Source: a bacterium (GTDB lineage Bacteria > Patescibacteriota > Patescibacteriia > Patescibacteriales > Patescibacteriaceae). Taken from it: 64,000 nt of DNA. The notes beneath the pieces were generated by a model, which was not told the origin of the DNA, made no database searches, and saw only the letters and a program-made list of their open reading frames with translations. The stretch covers positions 1-64,000 of the forward strand of contig JAKPXD010000010.1 of NCBI GenBank assembly GCA_029570385.1, in the 5' to 3' direction. A program made the position numbers and the translations under genes. Positions 17,512 to 25,093 of the stretch are shown here, one piece after another (position 1 is the stretch's first letter; each line of letters starts with the position of its first letter).

Positions 17512-18765
17512 ATGCGCGATCAAACATTAGTGGCCGGATTGGATATCGGCTCTACGGAAATTAGACTAGTTGTCGGTCAGACCACTGGCGGGCAACTGCA
17601 AATTATTGGCGCGGTGTCTGCTCCGGCGGCAGGTATTAGCAAGGGGATTGTCAATAATATTGAGGAGGTTGCTTCTTCGGTCATGGCTTGTCTAGAAAAA
17701 TCAGAACGCTTGATTGGCGTCCGAGTTGATAGTGTTTATATCGGTGTTAGCGCCCCTAGTTTGAAGTGTGAGCGCAGTAAGGGCGTGGTGGCGATTAACC
17801 AAATGAATAATGAAATTACTGATGATGATGTTACTCGAGTCATTGAGGCCGCTCAAGCTTTATCGTTGCCGGCTAATTATGAAGTTCTGCATGTTATCCC
17901 CATTAAATATCGGGTTGACAATCAAGATGATGTTAAGAATCCGGTTGGTATGTCGGGTATCCGTTTGGAGGTTGAGGTTTTAATTATCCAGTCTTTGACC
18001 AATCAAATTCGTAATATGACCAAGGCGATTGAACAGGCTGGCCTGTCAATTGTTAGTCCGGTTTTAGCGCCGCTAGCGGCGGCCGAGGCTGTGGTCAGCG
18101 CTCGGTCCAAAGAGCTGGGGGTTGCTTTAGTTAATATTGGATCGCTAACCACTAGTTTGGCTGTTTTTGAAGAAGGGCAATTATTGCATGCCGCCATTCT
18201 GCCGATTGGCTCCGATCATATTACTGCCGATATTGCCATTGGTTTGCGCTGTTCTATTAATTTGGCCGAAAAGATTAAGCTAGAATTTGGCCAAGCCAAT
18301 CCGGAGAAAATTGATAAAGATGACGAGGTTGATATTACGCCGCTTATTTCTCCAGATAACGAAGTTGATGAGCCGATGACCGTATCTATGAAGTATCTGT
18401 CGGGTATTATTGAAGCGCGAGTCAGTGAGATTTTTCATAAAGTTGATGCCGAATTAAAAAAGATTAATCGTTCCGGCATGTTACCGGCCGGTGTCGTTCT
18501 TTTGGGTGGCGGTGCTAAGTTGGCTGGGTTAACCGATTTAGCTAAAAAGAATTTGCGTTTACCGGTCTGTTTGGGAGCTAATCGCAATATCACTGCCGTC
18601 ATTGACAAGGTTAATGATTTGAGTTATTTGACTGCTCTGGGCTTAGTGGCCTGGGGTGATCATTATGATTTTTTAACCGATAACGATTCAGTTAGCAGCG
18701 GATTTAAGCCTAAGCAGGTGATTAAGCGAGCCAAAGATTGGTTTGGGTCGTTATTTTTAAAGTAG
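17512..18765 (+). CDS. ftsA: Cell division protein FtsA
   Basis: Actin-like ATPase that tethers FtsZ to the membrane. The 417-residue protein starts with the phosphate-1 loop VAGLDIGSTEIRLVVGQ, has the SHS2/1C region (KGIVNNIEEV... and a following VDSVYIGVSAPSLKC), and phosphate-2 and adenosine motifs (LVNIGSLTTSLAVFEEG, GVVLLGGGAKLAGL). The C-terminus ends KRAKDWFGSLFLK, an amphipathic membrane-targeting helix typical of FtsA. ftsZ follows after an 83-nt gap that has its own promoter. Confidence 0.95.
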   Translation: MRDQTLVAGLDIGSTEIRLVVGQTTGGQLQIIGAVSAPAAGISKGIVNNIEEVASSVMACLEKSERLIGVRVDSVYIGVSAPSLKCERSKGVVAINQMNNEITDDDVTRVIEAAQALSLPANYEVLHVIPIKYRVDNQDDVKNPVGMSGIRLEVEVLIIQSLTNQIRNMTKAIEQAGLSIVSPVLAPLAAAEAVVSARSKELGVALVNIGSLTTSLAVFEEGQLLHAAILPIGSDHITADIAIGLRCSINLAEKIKLEFGQANPEKIDKDDEVDITPLISPDNEVDEPMTVSMKYLSGIIEARVSEIFHKVDAELKKINRSGMLPAGVVLLGGGAKLAGLTDLAKKNLRLPVCLGANRNITAVIDKVNDLSYLTALGLVAWGDHYDFLTDNDSVSSGFKPKQVIKRAKDWFGSLFLK

Positions 18766-18771
18766 TTTTTC

Positions 18772-18800
18772 TTGATTTTTTTAGCCAGATAATTTACAAT
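18772..18800 (+). promoter_or_regulatory. ftsZ promoter
   Basis: TTGATT (18772-18777), 17-bp spacer, TACAAT (18795-18800). Predicted start near 18807, about 42 nt before the ftsZ ATG. It would let ftsZ be expressed above the level of ftsA. Confidence 0.6.
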
Positions 18801-18848
18801 CAAAGCAAACATACTATTTAATTTTATAGCTCGTTAGCTAATATTCTT

Positions 18849-20057
18849 ATGACAGAAATCAAGCCAGCAGTTGAGGCGCCAGCCAAAATTAAAGTTGTCG
18901 GTGTCGGCGGTTCCGGCGGCAACGCCATTAACCGCATGATTGAGGGCGGTATCAAGGGTGTGGAATTTATCGTTATTAATACCGATATTCAGGATTTGAA
19001 TTATAATAAAGCTCCAATCAAGATTCACATTGGAAAAACAGTTACCAAAGGTCTTGGCGCTGGTATGAATCCCGATTTGGGCCGCGATGCTGCAGCCGAA
19101 TCGCAAAATGAAATTCGTGACGCCCTCAAGGGGGCTGATATGGTTTTTGTTACCTGCGGTTTGGGCGGTGGCACCGGTACCGGCGCTTCGCCGGTCGTGG
19201 CCGAACTGGCTCACGATCTCGGTGCTTTGACTATTGCTGTCGTCACTAAGCCATTTACTTTTGAGGGGGCCCAGCGGCGCAAGATTGCTGAACGCGGACA
19301 AGCCGAATTAACTGACAAAGTTGATGCTGTTATTACTATCCCTAATGATCGTATTTTTCAGGTAATTGATAAAAAAACGACTATTCTGGAAGCCTTCGGT
19401 ATTGTTGACGATATTTTGCGGCAAGGTGTTCAGGGAATTTCGGAGATAATCAATGTTCCCGCTTTAATTAATGTTGATTTTGCTGATGTTAAGTCAATCA
19501 TGATGAATGCTGGTAGCGCTTTAATGGGTATCGGTCAAGCTTCTGGTGAAAATCGCGCCATTGAAGCCGCTAAAGCCGCTATTAATTCGCCATTATTAGA
19601 GATGTCGATTGATGGCGCCAAGGGTGTTTTATTTACAATTACTGGCGGGCCCAGTTTGGCTTTAGATGAAATTCATGAAGCCGCCAAAATTATTACTAAT
19701 TCGGTTGATGAGGAAGCGCGAATAATCTTTGGCACCTCGGTAGACAACAATTTTAAAGACGAGGTGCGGATTACAGTGATTGCTACCGGTTTTGATAGTC
19801 GTTCAGCTAGTAATGACAATCAAGCTATCGGCAAGAGCTACAATCATTTTTATAAGCCGACGACTTTTGTTGAAAAAGGACAAGATGATGATGCCAATGA
19901 AGAAGTAAAAGAAAACCGTAAAGGATTGATGTCGGCTCTTAAAAAGGCGCAATCAGAACCGGCTCGCCAGCCAACGCCGCCAGCTGCTTCCAGTTCCCCT
20001 GTCGACGAAGATGACGACTTAAGTATCCCGACTTTTATCCGCAAAAAGTTATTATAA
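18849..20057 (+). CDS. ftsZ: Cell division protein FtsZ
   Basis: Tubulin-like GTPase that forms the Z-ring. The 402-residue protein has the N-terminal VVGVGGSGGNAINRMI, the tubulin signature GLGGGTGTGASPVVAELA (around 103-120), and the T7-loop region with NVDFADVKSIM. After the globular core (to ~320) there is a charged linker. The extreme C-terminus, DDLSIPTFIRKKLL, is the conserved peptide that binds FtsA. There is no Shine-Dalgarno before the ATG. A terminator follows. Confidence 0.97.
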   Translation: MTEIKPAVEAPAKIKVVGVGGSGGNAINRMIEGGIKGVEFIVINTDIQDLNYNKAPIKIHIGKTVTKGLGAGMNPDLGRDAAAESQNEIRDALKGADMVFVTCGLGGGTGTGASPVVAELAHDLGALTIAVVTKPFTFEGAQRRKIAERGQAELTDKVDAVITIPNDRIFQVIDKKTTILEAFGIVDDILRQGVQGISEIINVPALINVDFADVKSIMMNAGSALMGIGQASGENRAIEAAKAAINSPLLEMSIDGAKGVLFTITGGPSLALDEIHEAAKIITNSVDEEARIIFGTSVDNNFKDEVRITVIATGFDSRSASNDNQAIGKSYNHFYKPTTFVEKGQDDDANEEVKENRKGLMSALKKAQSEPARQPTPPAASSSPVDEDDDLSIPTFIRKKLL

Positions 20058-20077
20058 AATGAATAAAAATTGTGCAC

Positions 20078-20111
20078 AAAAAATGCCGCTCATTATTGGG
20101 CGGCATTTTTT
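20078..20111 (+). terminator. Terminator after ftsZ
   Basis: Inverted repeat AAAAAATGCCGC (20078-20089) / GCGGCATTTTTT (20100-20111) with a 10-nt loop, followed by more T-rich sequence. No gene opposes it, so it mainly ends the ftsZ transcript. Confidence 0.85.
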
Positions 20112-20138
20112 ATTATTTTTTAGCTATTTTTTTAGCTC

Positions 20139-20166
20139 TTGCTGGCTTTGGAAAAAGTGCTATAAT
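20139..20166 (+). promoter_or_regulatory. Promoter of the nrdR-nrdD-nrdG operon
   Basis: TTGCTG (20139-20144), 16-bp spacer, TATAAT (20161-20166) with an extended TGC immediately upstream. Predicted start near 20173, leaving a 67-nt leader that contains the candidate NrdR boxes. Confidence 0.7.
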
Positions 20167-20178
20167 GAGAGCATCAGA

Positions 20179-20227
20179 TAACTACATTTTGTGGAGAAAC
20201 AACTTAGTGAGGCACAATATGTAGTTT
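20179..20227 (+). promoter_or_regulatory. Pair of candidate NrdR boxes
   Basis: NrdR binds paired 16-bp palindromic boxes, recalled here as aCaCwAtATaTwGtgt. The site at 20212-20227 (core CACAATATGTAGTT) matches at 13 of 16 positions. The site at 20179-20194 (core AACTACATTTTGTGG) matches at 11 of 16. Their starts are 33 bp apart, about three helical turns, close to the usual spacing. They sit just downstream of the -10, directly before nrdR, which would give autoregulation of the operon. Matches were counted by eye against a remembered consensus. Confidence 0.5.
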
Positions 20228-20239
20228 TAGCCAAAAATC

Positions 20240-20695
20240 ATGAAATGTCCGATTTGTTATCATTCTGAGACCAAGGTAGTAGACTCGCGAGTCGCCAGCG
20301 ATGGCTTGTCGATCCGCCGCCGCCGCGAATGTTTAAAATGCGGTTTTCGTTTTTCCACTTATGAGGAAACTGAGATTTTAGATTTATTAGTGATTAAACG
20401 AGATGGTCGCAAGGAGGTTTATAGTCGGGATAAGATGATTTCTGGCTTGCGTAAAGCCACTGAGAAAAGGCCGATTAATAGCGATCAGTTCAAACAACTG
20501 GTTAACTTAATTGAGCGCGATATTCAGGCGGCTCGTCAGCCCGAGATTAACAGCCAAGATATTGGCCGTATCGTTATGAAACAGCTCAAAAAAATTGATA
20601 AAGTTGCCTATATTCGTTTTGCTAGCGTTTATTCCGATTTTGAATTGCAAGATTTAAGCCAAGAGCTGAATCGGCTGCTTAAGTTAAAAAAGTAA
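20240..20695 (+). CDS. nrdR: Transcriptional repressor NrdR
   Basis: Nucleotide-sensing repressor of ribonucleotide reductase genes. The 151-residue protein begins with the zinc ribbon MKCPICYHSETKVVDSR ... RRECLKCGFRFSTYE (CxxC and CxxC) and continues with an ATP-cone domain (VIKRDGRKEVYSRDKMISGL) to about residue 140. Length matches the family (~150 aa). It is the first gene of the operon, 12 nt before nrdD, and the upstream leader carries NrdR-box-like sequences. Confidence 0.97.
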   Translation: MKCPICYHSETKVVDSRVASDGLSIRRRRECLKCGFRFSTYEETEILDLLVIKRDGRKEVYSRDKMISGLRKATEKRPINSDQFKQLVNLIERDIQAARQPEINSQDIGRIVMKQLKKIDKVAYIRFASVYSDFELQDLSQELNRLLKLKK

Positions 20696-20707
20696 CCTGC
20701 ATCATCT

Positions 20708-22750
20708 ATGAGTCAAGGTATTAGCAAGATTTGTAAACGCTCCGGAGAAATCGTTGATTTTGATCAGAGCAAGATTACCAACGCTATTAATAAAGCAATG
20801 TCCGCCGTCGGTCAACCCGACAAAGCCAAGGCCGAAATTATTTCCAATGAGGTGGTTAAATTAATCAACCAAAAATTTCATGAACGAAGTATTCCGGCGG
20901 TTGAAGAAATCCAAGATATTGTTGAGGAAGTTTTGATTAACAATCGTTTAATCAAGGTTGCTAAATCTTATATTCTGTATCGCGACCAGCATGCTCGTTT
21001 GCGTAACTTGTCCCTGATGATTGATTCGGAGAAAATCATGGATGATTATTTAAAACAAACTGATTGGCGGGTCAAGGAGAATTCTAATATGAGTTTCAGC
21101 TTACAGGGATTAAATAATCACCTGGCCTCAATTATTTCATCAACTTATTGGCTGAATAAGGTTTATAATGCGCCGATTCGTGAAGCTCATCAAAATGGTG
21201 ATTTTCATCTGCATGACCTACAAATTTTAGCGGCCTATTGCGCTGGTTGGGATATTAAAGATTTATTATTAAAGGGTTTCGGCGGCGTTAGCGGCAAGGT
21301 TGAATCTCGTCCGCCTAAACATTTTAGAACCGCTTTAGGCCAGATTACTAATTTCTTTTATACTGTCCAGGGCGAAGTGGCCGGCGCTCAAGCTTTTTCC
21401 AATTTTGACACCTATTTGGCGCCATTTATTCGCTACGATAAATTAACTTATACCGAAGTTAAACAGGCCATGCAGGAGTTTATTTATAATGTTAATGTGC
21501 CGACTCGGGTTGGTTTTCAGACGCCCTTTACCAATATTACTATGGATCTAAAACCGTCCAAGGCAATGGGTGAAGAAAATGTTATTATTGGCGGCGAACT
21601 TAAAGAAGAGCGTTATCGTGATTTTCAGCCGGAGATTGATATGTTAAATATTGCTTTTGCCGAATTGATGATGGAAGGCGATGCCAAGGGGCGGGTCTTT
21701 TCTTTTCCGATTCCCACCTATAATTTAACCAAAGATTTTCAATGGGATTCGCCTGTAGCCAATAAGATTTTTGAAATGACGCGCAAGTATGGCATTCCTT
21801 ATTTCTCCAATTTTATCAATTCTGATATGGATCCGGATGATGCGCGGTCAATGTGTTGTCGATTACGATTGGACAATCGTGAACTGCGCAAACGCGGTGG
21901 CGGTTTGTTTGGCGCCAATCCATTAACTGGTTCTATCGGCGTGGTGACTATTAATTTGCCGCGTATTGGCTATCTCAGTCAGACTAAAGAAGAGTTTTTC
22001 CAAAGACTGGGTAATCTAATGCGACTGGCTCAAGAGAGTCTGGAAACTAAGCGGGAGATTATTGAAAAATTAACTGAAGGCGGTCTTTATCCGTATGCCC
22101 GCTATTATTTGGCTAGCATCAAAGAGCGGTTTGGCGGTTATTGGAACAATCATTTCGGTACTATCGGTTTAATCGGTATGAATGAAGCCTTAATCAATTT
22201 TGCGCCGATTGCTAATAGCATTGCCAGCCCGGCTGGCCACCAGTTTGCTGAAGAGATTCTGGAATTTATGCGCGAAACTTTAGGTAAATTTCAAGAAGAA
22301 ACCAATCATTTATATAATTTAGAAGCCACCCCGGCCGAGGGTACTTCTCGGCGCTTAGCGCGGTTAGATCGTGATCTTTACCCCAATATCAAGGTAGCCA
22401 ATAATGATAAAATTGACCAGGCGCCATTTTACACCAATTCAACTCAATTACCAGTCAATTTTACCAATGATATTTTTGAAGCTTTGGAGCTACAGGATAG
22501 TTTGCAGACCAAATATACTGGCGGGACAGTTCTTCATTTTTTCTTAGGTGAATCATTGCCCAGCGCTTCAGCAGTGCGGACCTTAGTGCGCAAGGTGGCG
22601 GAGAATTATCATTTACCCTATTTTACTATTACCCCGACCTTTTCTATCTGCCCCAAGCACGGTTATATTGCCGGTGAGCATTTTTATTGTCCCAAATGTG
22701 ATGAGGAGATTGGTTTTCACCCCGAACCAGCCTTGGCCGAGATGGCCTGA
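20708..22750 (+). CDS. nrdD: Anaerobic (class III) ribonucleoside-triphosphate reductase, large part, lacking the glycyl-radical segment
   Basis: Reduces ribonucleotides to deoxyribonucleotides without oxygen. The 680 residues comprise an N-terminal ATP-cone (about 1-95) and the ten-stranded barrel domain (with DFHLHDLQ, GGVSGKVESRPPKH, MCCRLRLD). The C-terminal zinc site has the pairs CPKH and CPKC, in ICPKHGYIAGEHFYCPKC. The protein then ends FHPEPALAEMA at a TGA, before the glycyl-radical loop that normally follows the zinc site. That loop is encoded separately at 22780-22944 in another frame. A second in-frame TAA lies 21 nt after the TGA. Either this is a real two-piece enzyme or an assembly indel has broken it. 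Confidence 0.93.
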   Translation: MSQGISKICKRSGEIVDFDQSKITNAINKAMSAVGQPDKAKAEIISNEVVKLINQKFHERSIPAVEEIQDIVEEVLINNRLIKVAKSYILYRDQHARLRNLSLMIDSEKIMDDYLKQTDWRVKENSNMSFSLQGLNNHLASIISSTYWLNKVYNAPIREAHQNGDFHLHDLQILAAYCAGWDIKDLLLKGFGGVSGKVESRPPKHFRTALGQITNFFYTVQGEVAGAQAFSNFDTYLAPFIRYDKLTYTEVKQAMQEFIYNVNVPTRVGFQTPFTNITMDLKPSKAMGEENVIIGGELKEERYRDFQPEIDMLNIAFAELMMEGDAKGRVFSFPIPTYNLTKDFQWDSPVANKIFEMTRKYGIPYFSNFINSDMDPDDARSMCCRLRLDNRELRKRGGGLFGANPLTGSIGVVTINLPRIGYLSQTKEEFFQRLGNLMRLAQESLETKREIIEKLTEGGLYPYARYYLASIKERFGGYWNNHFGTIGLIGMNEALINFAPIANSIASPAGHQFAEEILEFMRETLGKFQEETNHLYNLEATPAEGTSRRLARLDRDLYPNIKVANNDKIDQAPFYTNSTQLPVNFTNDIFEALELQDSLQTKYTGGTVLHFFLGESLPSASAVRTLVRKVAENYHLPYFTITPTFSICPKHGYIAGEHFYCPKCDEEIGFHPEPALAEMA

Positions 22751-22779
22751 TTAATTTGTTTATTAATTTTTTAATCCCC

Positions 22780-22944
22780 ATGCTTATGTCTCCCTTAGAA
22801 ACCAAACGCACCCCTTGTGAGGTTTACAGTCGTGTTACTGGTTATTTGCGGCCAGTTAAACAATGGAATGATGCCAAACAAGCCGAATTTGCTAATCGTC
22901 AAACTTTTATTGCTGAAGGCGAGAGTGATAGCTGCGGTTGCTAA
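22780..22944 (+). CDS. Separate glycyl-radical domain polypeptide of class III ribonucleotide reductase
   Basis: A 54-residue protein containing the class III RNR glycyl-radical signature EVYSRVTGYLRPVKQWN, with the radical glycine at about residue 21 (Gly in RVTGY), followed by AKQAEFANRQTF. This is the segment missing from the C-terminus of the preceding nrdD. It lies 29 nt downstream in a different reading frame, with AT-rich sequence between. ATG at 22780 or 22786 is the likely start; the reading frame is open back to 22705, so a single-base indel could also explain it. The stop lies 2 nt before the ATG of the activase gene. Its role would be to supply the radical glycine, as GrcA/YfiD does for pyruvate formate-lyase (analogy). 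Confidence 0.85.
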   Translation: MLMSPLETKRTPCEVYSRVTGYLRPVKQWNDAKQAEFANRQTFIAEGESDSCGC

Positions 22945-22946
22945 CT

Positions 22947-23678
22947 ATGATTATCGGCGGATTACAGCCAGTTAGTCTGCTTGATTATCCTGATAAAATT
23001 TCCGCTATTGTTTTTACTCAAGGTTGTAATTTTCACTGTCGATACTGTTATAATCCCATGCTTGTCCGGCCGGCAACGGTTGGTGTTACCAATACCACAG
23101 GTCAGCCAGTTTATTCGTTGGCTGACCTGTGGGCGTTTTTAGATCAACGGCAAGATCGCTTGGAAGCCGTAGTGGTGACTGGCGGCGAACCAACTCTCCA
23201 TCATGATTTGCCGGAATTTATCACTGAGATCAAGCGACGCGGCTTATTGGTTAAACTAGACACTAACGGAACAGCCAGCCAAATGGTTAAACAGTTGGTG
23301 CAAGACGGTTTAATTGATTATTTAGCTATGGATATTAAGGCTCCTTGGAATAAATATGATCAAATAATGCCTTTACCGGCGGATATTTTGAGTCGCTTAA
23401 CCGCTGAAGCTAAAATTACGGCCGAGTGGTTATTGACTGATCAACCATTGGATTATGAGTTTCGTACCACTGTGGTGCCACAGTTATTATCGGCGGCCGA
23501 TATTAGCTTACTGGCCGAACAGTTGATTGGCGCTCGATCTTGGTATTTACAAAAAGCTCGGCTGGCTGGTGATTTATTGGATCCTAGCTTAGTGGGGCAG
23601 AGAGTCTATACTGATGCTGAAATGGTTGAGTTATTAGCTATAGCTAAAGCTAAGGTGCCAACCGCCCAGATTCGTTGA
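22947..23678 (+). CDS. nrdG: Anaerobic ribonucleotide reductase-activating radical SAM protein
   Basis: A radical SAM enzyme that would create the glycyl radical in the RNR. The 243-residue protein has the cluster motif CNFHCRYC (CxxxCxxC) after VFTQGCNF, then the SAM-binding VVTGGEPTLHHDL and KLDTNGT. It resembles the longer NrdG/PflA-like activases (~230-245 aa) rather than the short ~155-aa E. coli NrdG. The ATG at 22947 lies 2 nt after the glycyl-radical gene, so translation is likely coupled. It ends with TGA, overlapped by the -35 region of the next promoter. Confidence 0.9.
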   Translation: MIIGGLQPVSLLDYPDKISAIVFTQGCNFHCRYCYNPMLVRPATVGVTNTTGQPVYSLADLWAFLDQRQDRLEAVVVTGGEPTLHHDLPEFITEIKRRGLLVKLDTNGTASQMVKQLVQDGLIDYLAMDIKAPWNKYDQIMPLPADILSRLTAEAKITAEWLLTDQPLDYEFRTTVVPQLLSAADISLLAEQLIGARSWYLQKARLAGDLLDPSLVGQRVYTDAEMVELLAIAKAKVPTAQIR

Positions 23679-23707
23679 TTGGTGAGCTAAAATTTTTTTG
23701 CTATAAT
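23679..23707 (+). promoter_or_regulatory. Promoter of the small membrane protein-prfB-comEC group
   Basis: TTGGTG (23679-23684), 17-bp spacer, TATAAT (23702-23707) with extended TGC. Predicted start near 23714, about 22 nt before the ATG at 23736. Confidence 0.65.
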
Positions 23708-23735
23708 ATTGATATCAATTAGCTTAATTTATTTT

Positions 23736-23951
23736 ATGGATGAAGATTTGCGGCGAGTTTTAGCCGACCAAGCAGCAGCCATTGCCGAGATTCGGGAAAA
23801 CACCCGATTGATTTATCGGTATGTTTATTGGCAAAGAATTCTTAGCTGGATTAAATGGCTTCTGCTTCTCCTGTCTTTATTAGCTGGTGTTATCTATTTG
23901 CCGCCGTTATTAAAAGATTATTTTAGTTTGTATAACTCAATTTTGCGGTAA
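23736..23951 (+). CDS. Small predicted membrane protein, unknown function
   Basis: 71 residues from ATG 23736: an N-terminal helix rich in charged residues (MDEDLRRVLADQAAAIAEIR), then one membrane segment (about 38-58, WIKWLLLLLSLLAGVIYLPPL). No motif is recognised. The layout (short amphipathic helix followed by one membrane helix) is common among small CPR proteins. It lies 4 nt upstream of the prfB start and shares its promoter. Confidence 0.6.
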   Translation: MDEDLRRVLADQAAAIAEIRENTRLIYRYVYWQRILSWIKWLLLLLSLLAGVIYLPPLLKDYFSLYNSILR

Positions 23952-23955
23952 TCTT

Positions 23956-25075
23956 ATGCTTGAAATAGTTAATGGTCAAAATATTGAGGCGGTCCGTCAA
24001 CGCCTTCTAGAGATTGGGAGGTGGCTTTGACCTAGCTGCCAAGCAGCGGCAACTAGCCACTTTGCAAGCAAAAGCTCAGACACCCGATCTGTGGTCTGAT
24101 CCTGAACAAGCCGGCCAATTATTAAAAAGGATTGAAGTTATTCAAACCGAAATTAATAATTATCAGGCCACTGAACAGCGTTTAGCCGACTTAGCCGCCT
24201 TAGCTGCGACTGGCGAAATCGATGCCATCACTGCCGATTTAGTGCAGACTGAACTGCAACAAATTATTCAACTTATCGAGCAGCTGGAAAATAGTCGTTT
24301 TTTTGATCAGCCGCACGATGATTTGCCGGTTATTTTGTCAATTCACGCCGGCACTGGCGGTGTTGATGCTCAAGATTGGGCTCTGATATTAGAGCGAATG
24401 TATCTGCGCTATGCTGATCGACAGGGTTGGTCTAGTCAAGTTTTAGATGAACAGGCCGGTAATGAGGCTGGCATTAAAAGTGTTACCTTGCGTCTAGCTG
24501 GTCCGCTGGCTTATGGTTTTTTACGCGGTGAAGGTGGCACTCATCGGCTATTGCGTAATTCGCCGTTTAATGCTCAACATTTGCGACAAACCTCTTTTGC
24601 CCTGGTTGAAGTTATCCCGGAATTGCCGGCTATTGAAGCGCCGGCAATTACTGAGAATGAATTACAGATTGATGTTTTTCGTTCTTCCGGTCCGGGCGGT
24701 CAAGGCGTAAATACGACTGATTCGGCGGTGCGGTTGACTCATTTACCCAGCGGTTTAGTGGTAACTTGCCAAAGTGAACGTTCGCAACATCAAAATAAAA
24801 TTTTGGCTTTGGCCGTTTTACAATCCAAGTTGGCCCAGCAGCAAGCCGAAAAACTGAATCAGCAAAAGCAAACACTTAAAGGTCAACAAATTAAAGCTGA
24901 TTGGGGTTTGCAAATCAGATCGTATTTTTTATATGGCAGCCAAATTATTAAAGATCATCGCACCGCAGTCAGCACTAGCGATGTCGCCGGGGTTTTAGAC
25001 GGTAAATTAGAGTTATTTTTAAAGGCTTACTGGTTATGGGATTGGCAGCGGCGTCAAGCCGATCCGTCTGCTTAA
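23956..25075 (+). CDS. prfB: Peptide chain release factor 2, expressed by programmed +1 frameshift
   Basis: RF2 ends translation at UAA and UGA. Translation starts at ATG 23956, reads 24 codons to CTT at 24025-24027 and meets an in-frame TGA at 24028. Skipping one T and resuming at GAC 24029 joins RRWL-type sequence to DLAAKQRQLATLQAKAQ, as in other RF2 proteins. The full product is 372 residues. Diagnostic motifs are the RF2 tripeptide SPF (in RNSPFNAQHLRQTSF) and the catalytic GGQ (SSGPGGQGVNTTDSAVRLTH). Coding segments are 23956-24027 and 24029-25075. The gene lies between a small membrane protein and comEC. Confidence 0.95.
24016..24031 (+). promoter_or_regulatory. RF2 programmed +1 frameshift site with internal Shine-Dalgarno
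   Basis: The sequence GGGAGGTGGCTTTGAC contains a Shine-Dalgarno-like GGGAGGT, two bases, the slippery CTT, the stop TGA and a following C. Counted from the anti-Shine-Dalgarno pairing, the spacing to CTT equals that in E. coli (AGGGGGT, AT, CTT, TGA, C). Low RF2 makes the ribosome pause and slip, raising RF2 synthesis. Confidence 0.93.
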
Positions 25076-25093
25076 AAGATAATTGATAAAACT

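Noticed and set aside
18834-19301. 155-codon open frame on the minus strand opposite ftsZ
   Set aside because: It lies wholly inside ftsZ, matches nothing and has the composition of a shadow frame.
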